NCBI GenBank assembly: GCA_036377075.1
Contig: DASUZB010000272.1
Coordinates: 1 to 11,317, forward strand
DNA: 11,317 nt
From: DASUZB01 sp036377075
GTDB taxonomy: Bacteria; Actinomycetota; CALGFH01
Direction: 5' to 3'
Numbering within the stretch: position 1 is the first letter of the stretch; each line of letters starts with the position of its first letter. Under the pieces are notes generated by a model that saw nothing but the letters and a program-made list of their open reading frames with translations, searched no databases and was not told where the DNA came from. Both the position numbers and the translations under genes were made by a program. This document shows positions 6,285-11,317 of the stretch, piece by piece.

Positions 6285-7228
6285 GCCTCGATTCGCTGCG
6301 CCTGCTCGGGGTGGACATCGGCGGGACCAAGATCGCGGTCGCGGTGGTCGAGGCCGACGGGACGGTGGTCGCCCGGCGGGTGGCGCCGACCCCAGCGGAG
6401 CAGGGCCCCGTCGCCGTGGTCGAGGCGGCCGCCGACCTGGCCGCACGGGTGCTCGCCGCCTACCCGGCGAGCGCCGGCGGCGTGGGCGCGCCCGGGGTGG
6501 TCGACGCCGAGCGCGGCGTGGTGGTCACCTCCACCGGCTACCTCCCCGGCTGGGAGGGGACCCCGGTCGCGACCGAGCTGGAGCGCCGCCTCGGCCTGCC
6601 GTTCGCCGCCGACAACGACGTCAACGCGGCCGCACTGGGTGAGGCGCGCCACGGCGCCGGCCGCGGGATCGGGTCGTTCCTGCTGGTGGTCGTCGGCACC
6701 GGCCTCGGTGGGGCGATCGTCCGCGACGGCCGGGTGCTGCGCGGCGCCACCGGCACCGCCGGGGAGGTCGGCCACGTGCCCGTGTTCGGGGCCGAGGAGG
6801 TGCGCTGCAGCTGCGGCCGCTCCGGCCACCTGGAGGCGGTCGTGGCCGCGCCGGGGATCACCGCCGCCTACCGGCGCGCCGGCGGCGAGCCGGGCGTCGA
6901 CGTCCGCATCATGGCCAGGCGCGCGGCGGTCGGGGACCAGGCCGCCGCCACCATCCTGAGCGCGGCCGGCACGGCCTTCGGCCGCACCCTCGGCGGGCTG
7001 GTCAACACGCTGGACCCCGAGGCCGTCATCCTCGGCGGCGGCGTCATGCAGGCGGGCGAGCCGCTGTGGGCGCCGCTCGAGGCCGCCATGCGGGCCGAGG
7101 TGCTGCCGTCCGTGGCCGACGTGCCGCTGCGGTCGGCGGAGCTCGGCGTCGACGCCGGCGTCATCGGCGCCGCCGAGCTCGCGCGCGAGATGGTCGGGCC
7201 GTACACCGCCGTCGGGGCGGCGCCGTGA
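6281..7228 (+). CDS. nagK: ROK-family sugar kinase, probable N-acetylglucosamine kinase
   Basis: A 315-residue ROK protein. Residues 11-17 (VDIGGTK) are the ATP phosphate-binding loop, ADNDVNAAALGE (110-121) includes the catalytic Asp113, GTGLGGAIV (139-147) is the second nucleotide-binding motif, and GEVGH (161-165) contacts sugar and metal. The Zn motif reads CSCGRSGHLE (176-185): two cysteines are kept, but His183 replaces the usual third Cys. No HTH is present, so it is a kinase rather than a ROK repressor. An ABC importer delivers unphosphorylated sugar, so a GlcNAc kinase is needed before the deacetylase encoded next; specificity is inferred from that context, and glucokinase or ManNAc kinase activity is possible. 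GTG 6281 overlaps the previous stop (GTGA), with GGAGGG upstream. Confidence 0.85.
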   Translation: MSLDSLRLLGVDIGGTKIAVAVVEADGTVVARRVAPTPAEQGPVAVVEAAADLAARVLAAYPASAGGVGAPGVVDAERGVVVTSTGYLPGWEGTPVATELERRLGLPFAADNDVNAAALGEARHGAGRGIGSFLLVVVGTGLGGAIVRDGRVLRGATGTAGEVGHVPVFGAEEVRCSCGRSGHLEAVVAAPGITAAYRRAGGEPGVDVRIMARRAAVGDQAAATILSAAGTAFGRTLGGLVNTLDPEAVILGGGVMQAGEPLWAPLEAAMRAEVLPSVADVPLRSAELGVDAGVIGAAELAREMVGPYTAVGAAP

Positions 7229-8457
7229 CCCGGCCGCACGACGACCCGGCCCTTGCCGAGCCCGTGCGGGTCGTCTCCGCACCCCGAGTCGTCAGCGGCG
7301 ACCGGGTGCTCGGCCCGGGCGCGGTGGCGCTCGACGGCGGGCGGATCGCCGCGGTGCTGCCCGAGCGCCCCGCCCCCGGCGAGGGGCACCTCTGGCTCGA
7401 CCACGGCGTGCTCGTCCCCGGCCTGGTCGACCTGCAGGTCAACGGCTTCGCGGGGGTGGACCTGGCCAATGCCGACGCCGACGGCTGGGCGCGGGTCGCC
7501 GCGGCGCTCGCCGCCACCGGGGTGACCTCGTTCCTGCCCACCTTCGTCACCGCGCCGCTCGACCAGCTGGCCGCGTCGCTGGCCAGGGCGCGCGCGGCCC
7601 GCGGGCGTACGGCCCGTGGCGCCCGCGTCCTCGGCGCCCACGCCGAGGGCCCCTTCCTCTCGCCGGCCAGGCCGGGCGCCCACGACCCCGCCGCCATGCT
7701 CGACCCCTCCCCCGCCGCGGTCGACCGGTTGCTCGAGGCCGGCGAGGGCGTCCTCGCCGTGACCACCCTGGCCCCGGAGCGCCCCGGCGGGATCGCCGCG
7801 GTCGCCCGGCTGGCCGGCGCGGGCGTGGTGGTCTCCGTCGGGCACTCCGACGCGCGCGCCGCCGAGGTGGCCGCGGCCGCCGACGCCGGCGCGCGCATGG
7901 TCACCCACCTGTTCAACGCCCAGCGGGGGCTGGGCCACCGCGAGCCCGGCGTCGCCGGGCAGGGCCTGGTCGACCGGCGCCTCACCCTGGGGCTGATCGC
8001 CGACCTCCACCACGTCCACGAGGCCGTCTGCCGCCTGGTGATGGCCGCGGCGCCGGGGCGGGTCGCCCTGGTCAGCGACGCCGTCGCCGCCACGGGCATG
8101 CCGCCGGGCCGCTACCGGCTCGGCTCCGTGGCGGTGGTGCTGGCCGAGGAGGGCCCGCCGCGGCGCGACGACGGCACCATCGCCGGGTCGGTGCTGCGGC
8201 TGGACCGTGCCGTCGCCAACGTCGCCGGCCTCGGCGTCGGCCTGGCCGAGGCGGTCGCCGCCGCCACCCGCGTCCCGGCCGACCTGCTGGGCCGGGACGA
8301 CGTCGGCCGCATCGCCCCTGGCGCCCTCGCCGACCTGGCCTGGCTCGGCGAGGACCTCGGCGCGCTCGCGACCTGGGTCGGCGGCGACCTCGCCTGGCCC
8401 TCCCCCGCCGAGCTGGCCGGGCTGGTCGGCCAGGTGGGGTCGGGAGCGCGGCCGTGA
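7225..8457 (+). CDS. nagA: N-acetylglucosamine-6-phosphate deacetylase
   Basis: A 410-residue amidohydrolase-superfamily enzyme that removes acetate from GlcNAc-6-P to give GlcN-6-P in the cytoplasm. NagA signatures occur in order: PGLVDLQVNGFAGVD (65-79), GAHAEGPFLSP (137-147) with metal ligand Glu141, VGHSDA (205-210) with His207, THLFNAQRGLGHREPG (227-242) with His228, and LVSDAVAATGMPPG (282-295) with catalytic Asp285. The common NAM(S/T)PL segment is NAQRGL here, a minor change in the substrate loop. Length is normal. GTG 7225 overlaps the kinase stop, and the end overlaps the next start, so translation is probably coupled. The product is the expected substrate of the final gene and a candidate effector for the DasR-like regulator. 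Confidence 0.92.
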   Translation: MTRPHDDPALAEPVRVVSAPRVVSGDRVLGPGAVALDGGRIAAVLPERPAPGEGHLWLDHGVLVPGLVDLQVNGFAGVDLANADADGWARVAAALAATGVTSFLPTFVTAPLDQLAASLARARAARGRTARGARVLGAHAEGPFLSPARPGAHDPAAMLDPSPAAVDRLLEAGEGVLAVTTLAPERPGGIAAVARLAGAGVVVSVGHSDARAAEVAAAADAGARMVTHLFNAQRGLGHREPGVAGQGLVDRRLTLGLIADLHHVHEAVCRLVMAAAPGRVALVSDAVAATGMPPGRYRLGSVAVVLAEEGPPRRDDGTIAGSVLRLDRAVANVAGLGVGLAEAVAAATRVPADLLGRDDVGRIAPGALADLAWLGEDLGALATWVGGDLAWPSPAELAGLVGQVGSGARP

Positions 8458-9566
8458 CCACCACCATGGCGGCCGAGATCGCCGAGCAGCCCGACGCGGT
8501 GGGCCGCACGGTCGACGCCCTGTGGCCGCTTCGCGGCGCCCTGGCGGAGCTGGGCGCCGGCGCGCGGCACGTGCTGTTCCTGGCGCGGGGCTCCTCGGAC
8601 AACGCCGCCACCTACGGCCGCTACCTCTGCGAGGTCCACGCCGGGCGGGCCGCGAGCCTCGGGGCACCGTCGCTGGCCACCCACTACCGGACGAGCACCG
8701 ACCTCGGCGGCGTGCTCGCCGTCGGCCTGTCGCAGTCCGGCGAGACCGAGGAGATCGTCGCGGCGCTGCGCTGGGCGGCCGAGCGCGGCGCCCGCACCGT
8801 CGCGGTCTCCAACGCCGCCGGCAGCGCCCTCGCCGCCGCCGCCGACCTGGCCCTGGTGACCGCCGCCGGGCGCGAGCGGGCGGTGCCCGCCACCAAGACC
8901 TACACCACCCAGCTCGCGGCCCTGGCCGTGCTCGCCTCCGCGCTCGCCCCGCCCGACCCCGCCTTCGACGCCGCCATGGCGCGGGTGCCGGCCGCGATCG
9001 CGGCTATGCTCGGCACCGCCGCCGGGGCCGAGCACGTGGCCGCCAAGCTCGCCACCACCCGCGCCGGGGGTCCGGGGGGGTCAGGGAGCGGGGCGACCAC
9101 ACCGGCCTGGGCCGGCGGCATGGTCGTCTCCGGGCGGGGGCTCGCCTACTCGACCGCGCTGGAGCTCGCCCTGAAGCTCGAGGAGACCTGCTACCTGCCG
9201 GCGATCGGGTTGTCCCACGCGGACCTGGTGCACGGGCCCATCGCCCTGCTCGGACCGGGCACCCCGGCGCTGCTGGTGGCCGCGGGCGACGGGCCGGTGC
9301 TGCCAGGCATGACCGCGCTGGCCCGCTCGGTGGCGCAGCGCGGCGGCGTGGCCTACGGCATCGGCGGCGACGACGAGTTCAAGGCGGCCTGCGCGGCCGC
9401 CCTGCCCGGCCCCGACCTGCCGGAGGCGCTCGCCCCGATGGCCCTGGTGGTACCCGGCCAGCTCCTGGTCGAGGCGCTCGCCCGCCGGCTCGGCCTCGAC
9501 CCGGACCGGCCGCGCGGGCTCACCAAGGTCACCCAGACGGGCGGCCCGGCCTCAGGAACCTCATGA
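8454..9566 (+). CDS. Double-SIS-domain aminosugar-phosphate isomerase/deaminase, GlmS-like (NagB-II type)
   Basis: This 370-residue protein resembles the isomerase half of GlmS and lacks the glutaminase half. The first SIS domain (about 25-165) has LARGSSDNAA (43-52), LSQSGETEEIV (92-102) and PATKTYTTQ (145-153). The second (about 222-350) has ALKLEETCY (239-247) and LVHGPIALL (258-266). By alignment with E. coli GlmS, Glu244, His260 and Lys358 correspond to Glu488, His504 and Lys603, so the isomerising machinery is kept. Without ammonia channelling the likely reaction is GlcN-6-P to fructose-6-P plus ammonia, replacing classical NagB; its position directly after nagA supports this. A different SIS reaction on an aminosugar phosphate remains possible. 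The interdomain linker (201-221) is Gly/Ser-rich and uses atypical codons. GTG 8454 overlaps the nagA stop; ATG 8466 is an alternative. The stop lies in a TCATGA shared with the convergent gene. Confidence 0.82.
   Translation: MTTTMAAEIAEQPDAVGRTVDALWPLRGALAELGAGARHVLFLARGSSDNAATYGRYLCEVHAGRAASLGAPSLATHYRTSTDLGGVLAVGLSQSGETEEIVAALRWAAERGARTVAVSNAAGSALAAAADLALVTAAGRERAVPATKTYTTQLAALAVLASALAPPDPAFDAAMARVPAAIAAMLGTAAGAEHVAAKLATTRAGGPGGSGSGATTPAWAGGMVVSGRGLAYSTALELALKLEETCYLPAIGLSHADLVHGPIALLGPGTPALLVAAGDGPVLPGMTALARSVAQRGGVAYGIGGDDEFKAACAAALPGPDLPEALAPMALVVPGQLLVEALARRLGLDPDRPRGLTKVTQTGGPASGTS
9066..9093 (+). other. G-quadruplex-type tract in the SIS-gene linker
   Basis: Four coding-strand G runs (9066-9070, 9074-9080, 9084-9086, 9090-9093) are separated by 3-nt loops TCC, TCA and AGC, satisfying the usual G3+N1-7 rule. 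The tract encodes the Gly/Ser-rich linker between the two SIS domains. Folding in RNA or DNA is inferred only. Confidence 0.55.
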
Positions 9567-10358
9567 CCACGGCGTCTTGGGTCGTGGCTGCAGCTCGCCG
9601 TCGACGTAGAGGTCGACCCGCTCGTTGAAGAAGGCGAGCAGCCGCTCGATCTTGGGGCACTCGGGGATGGGGAACGGGTAGCTCCAGACCGCGTCCTTCA
9701 CCTCCGTGCCGCCCGCCCTCGCCGTCCAGTAGACCGCCTTGCCCTTGTAGGGGCACTGGGTCGACGTGTCGGTCGGCTCGAGCAGCTCCATGCGCACGTC
9801 GGCCCGCGGGATGTAGTAGCGGGTGGGCAGGCCGGTCTCGAACAGCAGCCGCGGCCGCCGCGTCTCGGCGACCGCCTCGCCGCCGATCTCCACCCGCACG
9901 TGCCGCGAGCTGTTGAGCACGTCGACCCGGTGGTAGGGGCTGCGCGGGTGGACGAAGACCTCGTCGTCCTCCTCGAACCAGGCGTCGACCTTGTTCCAGT
10001 AGAAGGCCACGTGGCCCTTGATCGGCGCCGCTTCCGGCAGCGGGTCCTGGTAGCCCCAGACCGCGTTCTTGCTGGTCCGCTCGGCCACCCTGATGGTCCA
10101 GTAGGAGGCGTCGCCCTTCCAGGGGCAATGGGTCGACTTCCCGGTCGGCTCGAGCAGGTCCATGCGCACGTCGGCGACCGGGAAGTAGTAGACGGGCAGG
10201 TGCCTCGCCTCGAGCAAGGTCAGCGCGTCGGTGGAGTCGGCGACGGTGGTGCCGGCGAAGACGGCGCGCACCCGCCGGCCGCTCGGCTCGATCCTGTTGC
10301 CGCTGCCGGGTCCGTGGTCCGGAACCTGCAGGTCGCGGTCCTCGAGTGCTTCTGTCAT
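9561..10358 (-). CDS. Tandem DUF427 protein, function unknown
   Basis: A 265-residue soluble protein made of two copies of the DUF427 domain. The copies are obvious: YYFPVADVRMDLLEPT (57-72) against YYIPRADVRMELLEPT (181-196), CPWKG (78-82) against CPYKG (202-206), then YWT and AVW in both, at a constant offset of 124 residues. The reaction, if any, is unknown for this family; the conserved Cys-Pro-x-Lys-Gly and Tyr-Trp are the residues to watch. There is no signal peptide or membrane segment. ATG 10358 is chosen because GGAAGGAG lies six bases upstream; an in-frame ATG at 10388 has no comparable site. It converges on the aminosugar operon with a 6-bp overlap, so neither unit has room for an intergenic terminator there. 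No functional link to the operon is visible. Confidence 0.85.
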   Translation of the reverse strand: MTEALEDRDLQVPDHGPGSGNRIEPSGRRVRAVFAGTTVADSTDALTLLEARHLPVYYFPVADVRMDLLEPTGKSTHCPWKGDASYWTIRVAERTSKNAVWGYQDPLPEAAPIKGHVAFYWNKVDAWFEEDDEVFVHPRSPYHRVDVLNSSRHVRVEIGGEAVAETRRPRLLFETGLPTRYYIPRADVRMELLEPTDTSTQCPYKGKAVYWTARAGGTEVKDAVWSYPFPIPECPKIERLLAFFNERVDLYVDGELQPRPKTPWS

Positions 10359-10421
10359 GGAAGGCTCCTTCCGCCACGTGCCTCCCATTCAGCGTAGTAG
10401 TCCGAGGCCGCGCCCGCCGGG
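10359..10421. other. Short intergenic stretch upstream of the DUF427 gene
   Basis: It holds the GGAAGGAG ribosome-binding site of the DUF427 gene (minus strand) and a TACGCT hexamer of -10 type without a convincing -35. No hairpin terminator, tRNA or operator-like palindrome was found. The gene may be transcribed from a weak local promoter or by readthrough from 10422-10910. Confidence 0.3.
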
Positions 10422-10910
10422 TCAGCTCGCGGCGGCAGCGGCGGTGCGCCGCCGGCGCGCGCCGTGCCCGCTGCGGCCGTTCAGCCTGGCCGAGGCCGTG
10501 CGCCGGACGGTGGGGAGCACCGGGCTCACGGCCGCGCGGTCGTAGGCGTCGCCGTAGAGCGTGCGCGGGTGCCAGCCCAGCACCTCGTCGCAGAAGCGCT
10601 CGATGGTCACCAGGCTCATCGTCCCGGCGACGCGGGCGTTGCCGTAGGCGCCGAACAGCTCCGGCCCGAGCAGCTCGCGCAGGGAGGTGCTGCGCCGGTT
10701 GGCCAGCCGGGTCACCTCGGTGAGCACCGGCCGCGCAGGGAGCCGGTGGCGGTCGGCTCCCTGCGCGGGCGCGGTGGCCGGTCGTTCGATCCGGCGCTGG
10801 CAGGCGGCCACGTCGGCGCACCTGGGTCCTTCGAAGCCACGCGTCCCGCGCCGTCCGCAACGGGTACAGGTCCACCGGGATCGGGCCCGGCCAGTGGCCT
10901 GCTCTTGCAT
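10422..10910 (-). CDS. Small protein with Cys4 zinc-ribbon-like N-terminus and HTH-like segment
   Basis: This 162-residue protein begins with WTCTRCGRRGTRGF, giving Cys15, Cys18, Cys31 and Cys37 in a CxxC-x12-C-x5-C arrangement likely to bind zinc. The middle (about 61-126) is helical in character and ends in SLVTIERFCDEVLGWHP and LYGDAYD, which resembles the end of Cro/CI-type helix-turn-helix domains of actinobacterial phage and plasmid proteins. The tail (134-162) is rich in Arg and Ala. A nucleic-acid-binding role is inferred, not shown, and I cannot name a family with confidence. ATG 10910 follows the upstream stop by 5 nt with AGGAG ten bases before it; GTG 10919, which overlaps that stop as GTGA, is an equally plausible coupled start. 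It is almost certainly cotranscribed with the replication-protein gene upstream. Confidence 0.6.
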   Translation of the reverse strand: MQEQATGRARSRWTCTRCGRRGTRGFEGPRCADVAACQRRIERPATAPAQGADRHRLPARPVLTEVTRLANRRSTSLRELLGPELFGAYGNARVAGTMSLVTIERFCDEVLGWHPRTLYGDAYDRAAVSPVLPTVRRTASARLNGRSGHGARRRRTAAAAAS

Positions 10911-10915
10911 GCCTT

Positions 10916-11317
10916 TCACGCTCCTCGGTCCGTGCTCGGGGTATGGGGCGCCGGCGCGGCGCCCGCGGCGCCGGCGGGGAGGCTGGCCGGGCAGGCGGTG
11001 CCGACCCGCTCGGCCAGCGCGAGGGTGCGGCGGGTCTGCCACGGCTCCTCGAGCAGCAGGCGCGACGCCTCCGCGGCGGCGAGCAGGCCGGCCTCGACCT
11101 CGCCACGGTCGAGCTCGCCGCCGGCGGCCAGGCTGAACAGCCGCAGCCCGGCCCGGTACAAGGTGTGGCCGCGCTCCCCCTTGGGCGCGCGGGCGACCTC
11201 GGCGAGCCAGCGCTCGAGGATCGCCCGGCCGCCCGCACCAGCCGGCTCGATGGCGGCCCGCGCGGACGGGTTGGCCGCCAGTTCGATGGTGCGGGCGGAG
11301 GGAGCGCGGCCAGCGAC
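10916..11317 (-). CDS. C-terminal part of a probable DNA primase/polymerase-type replication protein
   Basis: The frame is open from the right edge to TGA at 10918-10916, giving the last 133 residues; the start lies outside. The segment from about 31 to 110, including LERWLAEVARAPKGERGHTL, LYRAGLRLFSLAAGGEL and VEAGLLAAAEA, then TRRTLALAERVG, matches the helical domain found after the catalytic core of actinobacterial bifunctional primase/polymerases and related plasmid or phage replication proteins (usual pattern: AP.G.RN.TL, LL.AA, TI.SG, followed by a Pro/Ala tail). Here RGHTL replaces the commoner RNxTL. The catalytic domain is not in view, so activity cannot be judged, and the gene could be intact or a remnant. 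It leads directly into the zinc-ribbon/HTH gene. Assignment is by pattern only. Confidence 0.55.
   Translation of the reverse strand, partial: VAGRAPSARTIELAANPSARAAIEPAGAGGRAILERWLAEVARAPKGERGHTLYRAGLRLFSLAAGGELDRGEVEAGLLAAAEASRLLLEEPWQTRRTLALAERVGTACPASLPAGAAGAAPAPHTPSTDRGA

Noticed and set aside
4386..7282. Long antisense open frames opposite dasD and nagK
   Set aside because: Low-complexity Arg/Ala/Gly products, no recognisable domains and no ribosome-binding sites; explained by the codon bias of the real genes.
9201..9210. Apparent loss of the catalytic Glu in the SIS protein (Ile251 where many homologues have AE)
   Set aside because: Counting back 16 residues from His260, as Glu488 to His504 in E. 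coli GlmS, lands on Glu244, which is conserved; the changed position is not the catalytic one.
10359..10421. tRNA or attachment site at a putative element boundary
   Set aside because: No cloverleaf, no T-loop consensus and no repeated core sequence could be found in this gap.
9529..11238. Frame of 569 codons on the minus strand across the DUF427 and zinc-ribbon genes
   Set aside because: It is out of frame with the DUF427, zinc-ribbon and replication-protein genes, all of which show clear family motifs in their own frames.

Overview
The window is very GC-rich, with strong G/C preference at third codon positions, frequent GTG starts, stop/start overlaps between genes and a probably leaderless regulator transcript. 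Together with the gene content this points to an actinobacterium. The central cluster keeps the order of the Streptomyces das locus (divergent dasR, then dasABC and dasD), but nothing here fixes the genus.

Layout. Minus strand, 1-1387: a GntR/UTRA regulator of the DasR type, followed 6 nt later by an arginase-family gene that runs off the left edge. A divergent control region (1388-1608) holds two DasR-responsive-element-like palindromes, one placed over each promoter. Plus strand, 1609-9566: a tightly packed seven-gene operon made of a DasA-like lipoprotein, two ABC permeases (DasB, DasC), a cytoplasmic GH3 beta-N-acetylhexosaminidase (DasD-like), a ROK sugar kinase, N-acetylglucosamine-6-phosphate deacetylase (NagA) and a double-SIS GlmS-like protein. 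Minus strand, 9561-11317: a double DUF427 protein convergent with the operon, then (reading on the minus strand) the C-terminal end of a probable primase/polymerase-type replication protein followed by a small zinc-ribbon/HTH-like protein. The last two may be the edge of a plasmid-, phage- or ICE-derived element.

How the genes work together (inference from families and order). Chitobiose or a related GlcNAc oligomer is bound by the lipoprotein and imported unphosphorylated. DasD releases GlcNAc, the ROK kinase makes GlcNAc-6-P, NagA makes GlcN-6-P, and the SIS protein is the best candidate for the final isomerising deamination to fructose-6-P and ammonia, in place of classical NagB. No ABC ATPase is encoded, so the transporter probably uses a shared ATPase such as MsiK. 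The DasR-like repressor, whose Streptomyces relative responds to phosphorylated aminosugars, would sense the products of the operon it controls.

The points most worth a second look are the two operators, the one-operon catabolic route with an SIS enzyme at its end, the Cys-for-His change in the arginase-family metal motif, a G-quadruplex-type tract in the linker of the SIS gene, and the replication-protein/zinc-ribbon pair at the right edge. No tRNA, rRNA, CRISPR array or insertion sequence was seen, and no gene-free stretch exceeds about 220 bases.
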